A stretch of 64,000 bases of DNA, taken from positions 175,404,045 through 175,468,044 of the forward strand of contig NC_037673.1 of NCBI RefSeq assembly GCF_003255815.1, read 5' to 3'. Positions 1 through 11,166 of this stretch are shown here, piece after piece; the stretch's first letter is position 1, and each line of letters opens with the position of its first letter. Position numbers and translations under genes: made by a program. The notes below the pieces were generated by a model that saw only the letters and a program-made list of their open reading frames with translations, made no database searches and was not told the DNA's origin. The DNA is from Theropithecus gelada. Its lineage: Eukaryota > Chordata > Mammalia > Primates > Cercopithecidae.

Positions 1-126
1 CTGAGGAGCACTCCCTGGTTATCCACATAGCAACTAACACTCAGCGGGCACCAGGCTCCTCCTCCCTCTCATGGACTCTCAGTTCAGCCCTACACAGCCA
101 AGGGCTCACCAACATCATGTGCGCTT

Positions 127-222
127 CAGACAAAGGACTGATTTCCTTAATACATAAAGTGCTCTTACGAATCAACAAGAAACAATCCAGCAATCCAAAA
201 CGGAAATGGACAAACGGTATTG
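127..222 (+). mobile_element. Old L1 (L1M-type) ORF2 3' fragment
   Basis: The text resembles the L1 ORF2 3' region (a block of the type 'acaaaggactgatttcctta ... aaatggacaaacggtattga'). Similar L1 sequence resumes at about 1330 (atgagaagatgctcaacctc). The LTR and Alu in between therefore appear to have landed in one old L1, with some L1 sequence lost. Confidence 0.5.
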
Positions 223-975
223 ATACAAAAGTGCTGGGTGGAGAAGGGCACGCCCCCTTTACATGATATGGAAGCGGGAAGGGCGTAGTCCCTGGCTAAG
301 GGCTCCACCCTCACGGACCTAGGTGAGGACAGGCACTCTTGCCTTTGCGCCCAAATGTCGCACTTCCCAAGACCACCCTGGTCCACCACGCCCCCATCCT
401 GTGCCTATAAAAACCCCTGAGACCCTAACAGGCAGACGCAGGCGGCCGGACATCGAGAGGAGCACATGAGTGGAGGAACACACGGGCGGCTGGACGTCGA
501 GAGGAGCGCACCAACAAGCACTGGCAGCTGCAGGCCACCGACCAGCGGAAGCAGAACGAGTTTGGCTGGGGCAGTCAGAGGAGAGCCCAGGCTGCTTAGC
601 GGCCCGACTCCAGGGAAAAACCTTTGCACCCCATCCTCCTTCTGGCTTCCCCCATCTGCTGAGAGCTACTTCCACTCGATAAAACCTCGCACTCATTCTC
701 CAAGCCCACCGTCCCTGCGCCAAGGTGGAGGATCTAATTGAGCTGGTTAACACAAGCTGCCTATAGACAGCTAAACTGAAAGAGCGCATGTGGCACACGC
801 CCACTGGTGCTTCAGGAGCTGTGAACATCCACCCCTAGACGCTGCCATGAGCTCGGAGCCCACAGCCTGCCCGTCCCTATGCTACGCTGGAGGTTTGAGC
901 AGAGGACACTGAAGAAGCGAGCCACACCCCCATTGCACGCCCTGCGAGGAGGACAAGGGAACTTTCCCCATTTCA
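223..975 (+). mobile_element. Solitary class I endogenous retrovirus LTR (ERV1-like)
   Basis: The stretch has the layout of a gammaretrovirus-like LTR. A TATA box (tataaaaa, 406-413) is followed by an imperfectly repeated GC-rich leader with the motif ggacatcgagaggagc / ggacgtcgagaggagc. A polyadenylation-type signal (gataaa, 678-683) precedes 'cactcattctccaagcccac'. A long tail runs to about 973-975. No internal viral genes follow, so it is a solo LTR. The left edge is uncertain and I cannot assign the subfamily. Reading frames inside it have no known product. Confidence 0.6.
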
Positions 976-1012
976 GTATGAGGGGACAGTTCTCAGAAAA
1001 GAAAAGACAGCA

Positions 1013-1326
1013 GCTTTTTTTTTTTTTTTTTTTTTTTTGAGACAGAGGTCTCTGCTGCCTAGGCTAGAGTACAGTGGCGTGATCTCGGCTCACTGCAACC
1101 ACCACCTCTCAGATTCAGGCGATTTTCCTGCCTCAGCCTTCCAAGTAGCTGGGATTACAGGTGCCTGCTATCAGGCTCGGTTAATTTTTTTTTTTTTTTT
1201 TTGTATTTTTAGTAGAGACAGGGTTTCACCATGTTGGCCAGGCTGGTTTCGAACTCTTGACCTCAGGTGATCCATCCAACTTGGCCTCCCAAAGTGTTGG
1301 GATTATAGGCGTGAGCTACCGAGCAG
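1013..1326 (-). mobile_element. Alu, antisense orientation
   Basis: It begins with an oligo-T tract and continues with the antisense Alu blocks (cactgcaaccaccacctctc, gtagctgggattacaggtgc, tcgaactcttgacctcaggt) through to the head of the element. A second T-run sits at the middle A-rich linker. It is close to full length. Confidence 0.95.
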
Positions 1327-1329
1327 TGT

Positions 1330-1955
1330 TTCAGTGTATGAGAAGATGCTCAACCTCACCCTATAATTAAAGAAATAACCTGCATTAGATTGTCCAAATA
1401 AAAATGTATGGATCAGGGGTACATGCTGAGAGAAATGGACCCAGCCAACCATCCTAGGGTTGTGGTCATCCTTATCAAATTTGAAAATGCACAAACCTTT
1501 TGAACGTGCAATTCCAGTTGTTGAATTTAATCCTACAAATGTCCTCATACAAGTGGCCAAGGAAATAAGTGTAAGGATATCCAGGGCTGCATTATAAGAA
1601 ACAGTGAATAGTGAAAAGAAGTAAAGTCCCCATCAGTCAAGCTCTGGTGAAGTAAGTGATCCACGGGATGGAATACCTTCGCAGAAGGAACGGGCAGATC
1701 TGGAAGGGCCGATGTGGAAGATGTCCAAGATATGTTACCTGACAATCGCGAATGCAGGGGAGTACGTGGTATAGTCTGCAGTGTGCATGAAAGTCATAAA
1801 AATGAAAACACAGTATCTATAGGACACAAAATCCCTTGAACCAGAGATTCCAATCCTAGGATTTATATGTGTGTGTGCGCAGGACATTCTGAAAGGACAC
1901 AGAGGAAAGGTGTGCAGTGGCTGCCCTGGAGAAAGGAGCTGAGTTCCTGGACAGC
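1330..1955 (+). mobile_element. L1M-type 3' end
   Basis: Diverged L1 ORF2 end and 3' UTR: 'atgagaagatgctcaacctc', then blocks matching the old-L1 pattern (fewer than 70-80 percent identical by eye) such as 'gcaattccagttgttgaatt' and 'gatgtggaagatgtccaaga'. It fades out near 1955. All frames are broken. Confidence 0.65.
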
Positions 1956-2399
1956 CAATGGGAGAGGGATGAGGACAGCAATGAGCATTTCATATGGCTG
2001 CAATCCTTAGTCCAGCCAAAAAGCAAGCCACGCACACGTGGGAAAAGCCAGGACTCTCCCAGCAGCCGGGGGTGGAGCTCCCCCAGGGGTCGGGGCAGAG
2101 GGAGCCCCCAGTCTGGCCTGCTCCCTGATGACTCTACACTTGGCAGCCGAAGGGGGCCACCCTGACAGTCAGGGCCCAGCTGTGATCTGGGGTGGAACTG
2201 GTCTGGCACTGATCTCCTTGGCCTGGCTCTGGGTGCTGGCATGGTGGTATCTGGTGGGCTGCGGGGCCCCCAGCTGGGCCCTCTGAGTGATGATGAGCCT
2301 GCTGGGCTGGGACCACAGAGTGAACAGGACCAGCATCCCCTCAACCCCAGATGCCCTCCAGGACGGCAGGGCCCAGACACAGAGAGGGAACCTGACACT
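1956..2399. other. Single-copy intron, nothing recognised
   Basis: GC-rich sequence with short open frames on both strands. It has no family similarity or splice-flanked exon that I can recognise. Confidence 0.5.
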
Positions 2400-2925
2400 C
2401 ACGGGAGGGCTGAGAGGCAGGCAGAGTGGGAAGGCTGTTCCTGACCACGGCCCATGGGACCAGCAATGCAGAGGGCCTAGGAGTGAGGGAAGCCCCTGCT
2501 GTGCCAAGGAGGGAAGGCCAGCAGAGGAGAGATGGCCGAGACCAGGGAGGAGGGCAGAAGTGTGGAGAGACTAGAGGGGGCAGGGCAGCCCTGGCTTCAG
2601 GGAGCAGATGGGGCTGGAGAGGGAGCCAGGAGGGAGGGTGGGAGGCAGGAGAGGCAGCGTGTGGACAAAGACTGAGAGGCGGAGTTGCCGCTTGGGTGCG
2701 GAAAGTGGGGCCAAGGAGGATTCCAGGTTTCCGACCTGGGCAGCTGGTCACCCTGGGAAGCCATCCCTGCAAGGGACCCTCAGGAGGAGCCACGTGGGAG
2801 GCGGAGAAGGCCGTGTGGGGCATTTGGGCTGAGATTTCTGTGGGGACCCAAGGACAGACACCCGTGAGACACTCAGGCAGGAGTGGTCTGGAGCACAGAG
2901 AGAGGGTGGGGGGAGGCCCCAGGTG
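2400..2925 (-). mobile_element. Possible L2 LINE remnant (antisense)
   Basis: Blocks such as 'gccaaggaggattccaggtt', followed by 'gacctgggcagctgg' and 'gagatttctgtggggaccca', read like the reverse complement of the central L2 coding region, heavily diverged. Frames are broken. Confidence 0.4.
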
Positions 2926-3599
2926 TGGGCGGCCTCCGGGATAGATCAGTTGCGGAGCACCCCAGTGGCGCACACAGGAGCGGGCCAAGTGCACGGACAG
3001 GGCTGTTACTGACTCAGCTCACTCCACCAGGACCCTGTCTGGGCACCAGCCTGTTTTCTTGTCCTCTCCAGCCAGAGGGACTCGCCCCAGCCTGAGGACC
3101 TCCAGGGCCCTGGCTCCTCCCCCTCTCCACCTGCCACAGCCAGAGACCAGTGTGGGTGTGAAGTGGAAGGAGTCTCCGTAGCAAGGCCCAGCTCTTAGGC
3201 CGGCCACTGTCTCGCCTCCTGCCTGATGCTGTCTCTCGACAGCAAGGCAGGTGCCCTGAGACCCGAAGGTGCCCCCAGCCCCAGCACCCACCATGCGCGG
3301 CTGGGCTGGCTGGGCCTGCCCTTAAGGCAGGCAGAACCCCAACCAAAGCCAGCTGACATCACTGCCTGCAGAGCATCTGGGGAAGGCTCCTGTGGGACTC
3401 CAGACCCGGGGCGGTGCCTTCACCCCTGCCTCCTCCTCCAGCATCCGCAACTCTGGAGCTCGGAAGCCTGGTGCTCCTTCCCAGAGGAGGGAGCTGAAGC
3501 TCTGGAAATCGGGAGTGAAGTCTCCGTGGTGTGCGGCCACCAAGAACAACTGAGTCTGGCTGGATCCTGAGCTCCTCCCCCGGCCCGTGCTTGAGAGGT
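2926..3599. other. Single-copy intron, nothing recognised
   Basis: GC-rich, with no repeat or exon recognised. Confidence 0.5.
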
Positions 3600-3900
3600 G
3601 ACAGCCAGCAGGTGAGCAAGCGCCCTGGGTTCTGGCCCCAGCAAAGCCTCCCCCAGCTGTGCGCCGGGGTCAGGCCACCCTCTCTCTGTCAGAGCCTCAG
3701 TGTCCTGGTCTGAAAAGTAGGCACAACGCTGCTGGCGACAGCCCACAAGTAAGACACAGAAAACCTGAGGCCCAGAGAAGCCAAGGAGGTCCTTACAGGC
3801 TTCTGTCGGAGAATGGAAGGAAAGGAGGGGACGCCAGAGACTCTGGGCTTAAGTGACTTGGCCGTGATCAAAACACAGGCAGAGTCTCAAACACAGACTC
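3600..3900 (+). mobile_element. MIR-like SINE remnants
   Basis: The block 'cagagcctcagtgtcctggt' followed by 'ctgaaaagtaggcacaacg' resembles the MIR core in plus orientation. It is followed by 'aacctgaggcccagagaagc' and 'aagtgacttggccgtgatca', which resemble the opposite strand of a MIR. There are probably two diverged copies; their limits are approximate. Confidence 0.4.
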
Positions 3901-4129
3901 CGCTGCCCACTCCCAACGGACAGGTAATTCCAGCTCCGTGGCATCCAGCCTTCCCTGCCCCCAGGCCCCTGGCTGCCACCAAGAAACACTCTTTGTGGGA
4001 GTCCTGCCCACTGGGGTGCAGGGACACGTCCCTCAAGGCCCAGCCCTCCTCTGCAGCCGTTCTTGAAATCACCTCCAAGAAAAAAGAATCGCTTCAGCTT
4101 CCAAAGATATCCCCAGGCAGGAAATGGGC

Positions 4130-4500
4130 CGCCGGCAGCATGAATGTTTAATTACGTTAATTGTCCAAGTTCAGCGCACACCATCCCTCCTTAAGTACCT
4201 TATGGGAAACTGTAATTAGGCGTGAAATGGCTCATTTTTACAACTCCCCTTTCTCAGGGTTCTCCAGAGCGGGTGCCCCTGTCGGCTGGCCGGCCAGGCC
4301 TCTCTTGCCAAGGCTCACCTTCCGTGGTTCTCATTTAATTTTCTGACCTTTTCTCTCGACATCCTTACCCCGTACATTCCTGCGCTTGGCACACTACGCT
4401 AAAGCACCATAATTACTGAGCTATAAACCTCTCATGGAAATCTGTTTTTGACTTTGTTAGAAAACACTACAATCAAATCCCTGAGAGTCAGGATCGATGG
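4130..4500. promoter_or_regulatory. AT-rich patch with three TAATTA sites (possible regulatory element)
   Basis: An AT-rich island in GC-rich intron holds TAATTA at 4149-4154, 4213-4218 and 4410-4415, plus TTAATTG near 4157. It shows no transposon similarity. TAATTA is the generic homeodomain core. Function is only inferred from composition and motif density. Confidence 0.2.
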
Positions 4501-5102
4501 GCTTGGCCTGCCAGAGGAAATATATCACCAGATTAAGTGGTTTCGCAGAGGCGGTCCCGGCGGGAGGAGGGCAGGGCAGGCTGGGCAGGGCTGGGTGTAA
4601 GGTGAGCAGGCAGGGTGCCCTCGTGGGCAAGGGGGGAGGGCGGGCAATGTGAGATTACCAGAAAGTGTGGCCTGGCCATCCCAGGGCCTACAGGCTTCCT
4701 GAGTGCCTACCTGGCCCTGGGCACCCGCAGGGCATTGAGGCCGAGATGCCCAGCTGTGCGGAGGGTATGCAGGTATTGTGGTCACTTAGACGCTCCAGGG
4801 CCTGTTTCTGCTGATGCCAGGGCGAGACCCAGCCTCAAGCACACACCAAATACATACGCTTGACGTTATGCCCGGGAGAGCTGTGCACACGGGCACACAG
4901 AGACGGTGAGAACCGGGGGTACCTGGATCCAATTACTCTCATCTTGGGTCTCACTTCCGGGGGCGTGGACGTGGCTAGCATCGCTGCACTGCAGCGCGTC
5001 TGGGTCCATGCAGAGTTCCTTCATTTCATGCATGTACTTAAAACATACCACCATTCATGTACCGTCGGGCACTCCTTCATTTCGTAAAACAACAGGGCTC
5101 TC
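4501..5102. other. Single-copy intron, nothing recognised
   Basis: Mixed-composition sequence without a repeat or exon I can name. Confidence 0.5.
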
Positions 5103-5393
5103 AAGGCCTGCATGGTGCCTCCCGCCTGTAATCCCAGCACTTTGGGAGGCCGAGGCAGGCGGATCACCTGAGGTCAGGAGTTCGAGACTGGCCTGGCCAA
5201 CATGGCGAAACCCTGTCTCTACTAAAAATACAAAAATCAGCTGGGCATGGTGGTGGGTGCCTGTAATTCCAGCTACTCAGGAGGCTGAGGCAGGAGAATC
5301 GCTTGAACCCAGGAGGTTGAGGTTGCCGTGAGCCGAGATTGTGCCACCGCACTCCGGTCTGGGGGACAGAGCGAAACTCAGTCTCAAAAAAAA
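5103..5393 (+). mobile_element. Alu (AluS-type), sense orientation
   Basis: Full-length dimeric Alu: cctgtaatcccagcactttg, 'gaggtcaggagttcgagact', middle 'tactaaaaatacaaaaatc', second monomer and a short A8 tail. Confidence 0.95.
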
Positions 5394-5440
5394 GGGGGGG
5401 CTATCAAAAGATGAGAGGGACCCAGACCCCTGTATCGCAC

Positions 5441-5803
5441 ATCCACGTCAGTGACAGACCCCGCCCCTCCACGCACATCCACGTCAGTGACAGCGTAACG
5501 GTGTGCAGACCCCGCCCCTCCACGCACATCCACGTCAGTGACAGACCCCGCCCCTCCACGCACATCCACGTCAGTGACAGCGTAACGGTGTGCAGACCCC
5601 GCCCCTCCACGCACATCCACGTCAGTGACAGACCCCGCCCCTCCACGCACATCCACATCAGTGACAGCGTAACGGTGTGCAGACCCCGCCCCTCCACGCA
5701 CATCCACGTCAGTGACAGCGTAACGGTGTGCAGACCCCGCCCCTCCACGCACATCCACGTCGGTGACAGCGTAACGGTGTGCAGACCCCGCCCCTCCACG
5801 CAC
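5441..5803 (+). repeat. Minisatellite with 36- and 51-base units
   Basis: Eight tandem units run without interruption. Their lengths in order are 36, 51, 36, 51, 36, 51, 51 and 51. Each starts atccacgtcagtgacag and ends accccgcccctccacgcac. The long unit has an extra 15-base module (cgtaacggtgtgcag). Substitutions are rare: one unit has 'acatca' and the last has 'acgtcgg'. Both unit lengths are multiples of three, which is why frames stay open on both strands; this is not evidence of a gene. Every unit carries CCGCCCC (GC-box type) and most carry ACGTCA (CRE half-site). Confidence 0.97.
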
Positions 5804-5863
5804 ACGCGTTCTGAAGTAAGCCAGGCCCGGAAGGACAAATCCGGCACGCATCCACTCACATGA

Positions 5864-6110
5864 GGGTCTATAAGCAAACGCACAGAAGCGGACGACACCA
5901 TCGTGGCTGCCAGAGCTGAGGGAGCGGGAAATGGGGAGTTGCTGTGCAATGGGTGTGAAGTTTTAGTGATGCTAGACGAGTACGTTCTAGAGATCTACTG
6001 TACAATGTTGTGCCTGTAGCTAATCGTGTGGCACTGTGCACTTCGAAATTCTTTAAGAGGTCTGAGCTCACGTTAAGTGTTCTTACCACAAACGCAAACC
6101 ACAACAGCAA
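5864..6110 (+). mobile_element. L1M-type 3' UTR fragment
   Basis: The block 'gggaaatggggagttgctgt' with 'caatgggtgtgaagttttag' and 'cgttctagagatctactgta' follows the pattern of the old-L1 3' UTR. It is diverged. Confidence 0.5.
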
Positions 6111-6449
6111 CAGAAAGGAAGGGACAGAAGGAAACCGTGGGAGAAGACGAGGGTCCCCCGCCTCGATGTGCTGATGGCGTCCGGTGTCTGCACAAGTCCA
6201 CGCTCGAGGAACTGTAAGGGGCCGGTGATCGCTACAGTCCCTTGCCATGGCGAGCATAAACTTGCGGAGAAGAGGATGAGAATTCTGATAACAGAACCAA
6301 TCAAAGCTTGAGAAGTAACCAAAGGACACATTGGTGTATATAACAAGTCGTTCCTTGTCTCACAGCTGACATGGATCAATGTTTGTCCAAAATTTTTATC
6401 CAAATTCTTGTAAATACACATAGGAGAGTCTTCTCGGTGCAGAGAATAG

Positions 6450-6640
6450 TGAGGTCGGCAGGGGCAGTGGCCCACCCCTGCAATCTCAGCACCGTAGGAG
6501 GCCGAGGGGATAGGGTCACGTGAGCACCAGAGCTGGAGGCTGCAGTGAGCCATGATTGTGCCACTGCACTCCAGTCGGGGCAACACAGCGAGACCCTGTC
6601 TCTAGGAAAAAAAAGAAAAAGAAAAAGAAAAAAAGAGGAA
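6450..6640 (+). mobile_element. Partial Alu (old, internally deleted)
   Basis: Alu head-like text (gcagtggcccacccctgcaa, 'aggaggccgaggggatag') jumps to the monomer end (gccatgattgtgccactgca, 'cgagaccctgtctctagg') and an A-rich tail with GA3-5 units. It is monomer-length, so either an old Alu monomer or a deleted AluJ. Confidence 0.8.
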
Positions 6641-7009
6641 ATTAGCCAATATCCCAGAGAGTGAAGGCAGAACCTGTATCAGCTTTTGCCAGAAGCGAGA
6701 AGTCCACGGTTGCCTCGGCATTCTGTCTTTTAAAAGGCGTCAATTTTACATTATGAAAGAGAGTACATCTTTTTAAAGTAAAATCGATGCTCCAGGAAGA
6801 TACTCCACATTTATCCTGGACTTTGCTGCCCTCCCGACACCTGGTTTTGATTAAATTAATCAAAACTCCAGTTTGCTGAGCCAGTGCATCTGTGTGCGGC
6901 TGTGACATCACACCAATGTTTGACCAAATCTCCGACTATGCCCACGTGCGGCGCCACGGAAGCCACACGGGGTCCCTAACAAACAGAAACATCCATCCTG
7001 CTCTCAAGG
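6641..7009. other. Single-copy intron with a 23-base palindrome
   Basis: No repeat is recognised. At 6844-6866 lies a palindrome with 10-base arms (gttttgatta / taatcaaaac) and a 3-base centre, containing two ATTAAT-type sites. Confidence 0.45.
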
Positions 7010-7225
7010 CAGCTCAGGCACCGTTCTAAGCACCTTGTCTACAGTGGCCCACGGATTCTTCGCAGCAGCTGTGTGAGTTAGCTGTGATGATTCTCTTCAT
7101 TCAGCAGATGGGGAAACTGAGAAACGCTATCCCAATTTCACACCCCTCAGAAGCGTCAGAACCAGGATTTGAACCCGGCATGGCTCCCACGAGTCTGCGC
7201 TCTCCAACGCTGTGCCAGGCCGCTC
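7010..7225 (-). mobile_element. MIR SINE, antisense
   Basis: The blocks 'ccgttctaagcaccttgtct', 'gatggggaaactgagaaac' and 'gaaccaggatttgaacccgg' are the reverse complement of MIR from its tail to its tRNA-like head. Confidence 0.75.
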
Positions 7226-8100
7226 CTTCTGGGCTGTTACGTTTTAACTCTGACGTGTCGAGCAAGTCACTGTAAGTTTGTTGAGTCATTTCTCAGCTGC
7301 TTGATCTGCCAACTAGGGTGACAATGGCCGCAGGTCCTGCCACTGAGAAGATTCCCACGCGTGTCTGTATCAGGATGAGGATGAGTAGACTGGCGGAGTA
7401 AAGTGCTTTGTAGATTGTGATGACCATATTTTTGTCTTTGATTCCACAGCCAGCACAATACTTTTTTTTTTTTTTTTTTTTTAAATAAAGGGCTGTTGAA
7501 CTGCCAATTCCCATAATTAAGTTTGTATACATTCTTCTTACGTTTCTTTGGTTAAAGTTTCAAGATTCTCTTAGGGTTCAAATGTTTAAACATCAAATCC
7601 TTTGGCTCATCTGACTAATTACAAGCATAAAATATGGCATTTCCAACAAGTCTGGAGAATGGAAGCACATAAAATTATGCACAGCCATGTGCATCTCTGT
7701 CGGGAGACGTTCACGGACACCCTTCAAACTCAAGTGAAAAATGTTTGCTGTAGTTAAAGGCTGCTGACAAATAACCACTGTTCTGAGAAATCACCACTGT
7801 TTACTGGGAGAATTGTTTTAGCAAATATATCAAGAAAAGTAAATATCAAGGATAATTTGCAGAGTTGCAGATAACTTCAGATTTTGGAATGAAAAGCTTC
7901 TGTGTCTGTGTACAAGTGTGCAAAACACAGCAAATGAGACATTTTTGTTTCCAGTCAATCCTGCCTAAATACTGACCGAGCATCATCAGTGCCATCTCAC
8001 ATGACTGTGACAGCGTACCTTGTGTGTGTGTGTTGTATCATATTATCTGCTTTGTTAAATGCTATGCTTGTTAAAAACGTGTCACATTAAAAACAAAAAC
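7226..8100. other. AT-rich single-copy intron with a T21 tract
   Basis: There is a pure T run at 7462-7482 and a short TG run near 8020-8035. The rest is AT-rich with no transposon family recognised. Confidence 0.45.
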
Positions 8101-8393
8101 AGGCCAGGCACAGTGGCTCACGCCAGCACTTTGAGAGGCTGAGTCAGGTGGATCACAAGGTCAGGAGTTCAAGACCAGCCTGGCCAACATGGCGAAACCC
8201 CGTCTCTATTAAAAATACAAAAATTAGCCAGGCATGTTGGCGGGCACCTGTAATCCCAGCTACTCAGGAGGCTGAAGCAGGAGAATCGCTTGAACTCGGA
8301 GGCAGAGGTTGCGGTGAGAGGAGATCGTACCATTGCACTCTAGCCTGAGTAACAGAGTGGGACTCCGTTTCAAACAAACAAACAAAAACAGAA
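8101..8393 (+). mobile_element. Alu, sense orientation
   Basis: Starts ggccaggcacagtggctcac, lacks a few bases of the 'gcctgtaatccc' block, and ends with a (CAAA)n-type tail. Otherwise complete. Confidence 0.95.
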
Positions 8394-9349
8394 ACACACA
8401 CTACACTGACTACACTGAAGCCCTCAGCCACTGAACAGCCATCCCCAGATCCCCAAGGACCAGGCACCAAGGTCTGGGGGTGCCCTGCATCCATTCTCCC
8501 CTTTCTCGGAGCAGCAGCCCAACGTCATTTCCGGGAATTCCTGGAATCGCACACACACACAGCCCTCCCCAAGCCACACACCCTCTCCCTCACAGAGTGT
8601 GGGATTTGAGCCACAGGAGCCACAAGAGGAAAGAGTAGTGGTGTCACCAAACACCTGGTCACAGCGGTTAAGACCCTCCTGTGTCCAGGACCCCGAGTGT
8701 CAGGCCCTTCTGCAGCCCAGCTCCCCACGGACGCTGCAGGTTTCCCAATGTCCTCCCAGTAACTCCTCCTGGCTCAGGGCAGCTGGACTCCATGCAAACT
8801 CTCTGCCTGAAAAGACCCTCTCCTGCCGCAGGCACCTTCCCCATCAGATGCCAGAGATCTCACCAGCCCTTGAGGCTTAACCCCTGCTCTGTGCGGGATT
8901 CCTGGTGCTCTGCCTGAAATGATCCAGGTGGGCAGTCCTCAGATGTCGTCTGCCATCTCTGCATGGAGAAGGCCTCACCATGCATCTCAAAGAGAAGTGG
9001 AGGTCACATCCCCACAGGAAGTGGGGCCCAGTCCACTGTGCCCTGGACTCTGCTCATCCACTAGGGCTGGGTTTCCGTGTGCAGGGCTTCACCCTTGCTC
9101 TCCTCTCTGCCTGCTCCACACCTGCTGCTTCGACTTCCGTGACAGTGGACCTGCTGACAGGTGCCCCCCATCCCCCACCCCCGTCTCCAGCCTGCACCTC
9201 CCCAGGCCTCAGACCCCGCCCCCTGTTGCCTGCAACTGCCCCTGGGGTGTCACAAGGCACCTTCATGCCAACAAGTCCCCAACAAACCTGTCACCTTTCC
9301 CTACCCCAACCCGTCAGCCACTGCTGCTCCGCCCATCTCATCTCCACAC
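8394..9349. other. Single-copy, C-rich intron
   Basis: C-rich sequence without a repeat I can name. Long open frames here reflect composition. Confidence 0.4.
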
Positions 9350-9960
9350 CCAAGGAGTCACCGCATCCTGGCACCTTCCCCATCTCCCCGTCCATGATGA
9401 GCTCAGCCTCTCCCTCTACCTGGGCACAGCAGCCTCCTCCCAGACCTTGCCCCATCTGCTCCTGCTCCCTGCCCTTCACTCCCTGCAGCTCGAGTCCTCA
9501 CCTGTGCTTGCCCTCATTAAAATCCTCTGTAACTCCCTCTTCCCAAGCCTACCAGACCCACGCAGGACCGCGAGCACACTGGCTAGGGCCTCCTGATGGG
9601 CCTGACCTGCCTGTCACCCCGCCCAGGGACCTGCTCATGTTCCCGCAATGCTCTTACAGCCGTGGGTCTGAGAAAACACTGCTCACTCTGCCCAGAATGC
9701 CTGCCCTGCCCTTTCTGGCAGACTCCTATTCAGTCTTCAAAACCCAGCTCCCAGTTTGTCAGGCCTGCAAAGAGAGCAAGTTACTCTCTCTCCTAGACTC
9801 AAGTCCCCTTTGCTTCCTTCTTTTGAACCACTGATCATGCGGAAGTACAAGCTCCCCAGTTTCCAAGTCCCCCAACCAGACTATGAGCTCCGGGGTAAAA
9901 TCATGCTCCAGATTCATCTCTGGGTCACCTGCCTTGGCTGAGAGGAGACTCGGTGAAGGT
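9350..9960 (+). mobile_element. L2 LINE 3' remnant
   Basis: The L2 3' region is recognisable in 'ctattcagtcttcaaaaccc' and 'ccaaccagactatgagctcc', followed by a stretch like the 'gattcatctctgtatcccc' segment. It is diverged and lacks the terminal tandem tail. Confidence 0.55.
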
Positions 9961-11166
9961 TTAGCACAGTGGGATGAAGGAATAAACAAGGAGCAAGAAT
10001 ACGAGCTCACCCTCATGCCTCAGGATAGCATGAAATGCTCAGGGTGTGTGAGACAGAGCTGACGCCTTCGCACCCATGGAGCCAGTGCCTGTGCATGTCC
10101 GAGTCCTACCAAGTCCCAGGCTGCATGGAAATCAGAGGGACCCCAAATAGAATGAGCGAGAGGGCCATAAAGAAACTCACGTGGCCCCTTTGTCTCAGGT
10201 CCTAGGGGTTGGTGCTGCCAGAAACTCTCCTAGGAGAAGGCCTTGTTCCCATCTAGTCCCAGGCGACTGAGCAGGGCCAACGAAAGGGCAGGTGGGCCAG
10301 GCCTTGCGCTGGGAGAGGAAGGGCAGAGAGGAAGGAGAAGGAAGCGGGTGGACCACCTCTGCCCAGACCAAAGGCAGAATCCAGTGCTGATGGTTGCCAA
10401 TAGGGTCCTCTCTGTTGCTGGGCGCGCATGAACCATGTGAGCACAGAGCTCCTGCTAGATCCTGGGGGCCTCCCTGCACTGGGATTGCTCCAACAGTGCC
10501 CCTACCCTCAGGGCATGGGTTGCCCTCTGCATCTGGCTAAGTGCCTTCCCAGAAACCCTGCAGCCTCAGCCTCCTGTGACCACTCTTGTTCACCTGGTCT
10601 GCAGAGTCCTAGTCCCAGGTACCCTCCTGGTCCAGCCGCCACTAAGCAGATGGAACCTCCCTCCCATCCCAGCCCTGAAATATGCTCAGCCTCAAAGCCT
10701 CTTGGCACATCCCAGCTTCCAGATGTCCTGTGCCCTGTGAGATGTTGACCACACTCTGCCCAGCCCTCTGCCTTGAGGTCAGCTCCACTCCCAGGCAGGG
10801 GGAAGAGCTGCCTTGGAAGCAATGATGGGCATCGCCCCTCTGTGCTGTGCTTGGGTCTTCCCTCCCTCCAAGTCCTGGACTTTGGGCCCAGGAATCGCTT
10901 TCCCTCCCTCCTCTCTGAGCACAAAAAGGGCAGGCCTTGTCTTCAGGTACTTGGGGAAGAGGGACACCAATTGTTCCAGCCACTCCCCTAAGGGTGAACC
11001 GGGAGACTAACCATCAAATTCACCGGGAAATCCCAACCTCCAGGCCCTGACTGAGGCCCTAAGACCCCAAGCAAGCAATATCAATGAAAGCCAGTGGTGC
11101 TTAAGGTGGGGAACAAGAATGAGCTGTCAGAGGCCTCTGATAAAGAACCATTTAAAAAGACTTTCC
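9961..11166. other. Single-copy intron, nothing recognised
   Basis: No repeat family or exon recognised in about 1.2 kb. Confidence 0.45.

Noticed and set aside
319..828. 169-codon minus-strand frame at the left end
   Set aside because: Lies within the ERV1 LTR on its antisense strand; no viral or host product.
5441..5803. CRISPR-like array
   Set aside because: There are no unique spacers: units abut directly. The genome is a primate one.
5339..5949. Open frames on both strands across the 36/51-base array (up to 181 codons)
   Set aside because: Unit lengths are multiples of three and lack stops, so several frames are open at once. No start context, no family match.
8980..9834. 284-codon plus-strand frame
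   Set aside because: C-rich, partly L2-derived, no recognisable domain.
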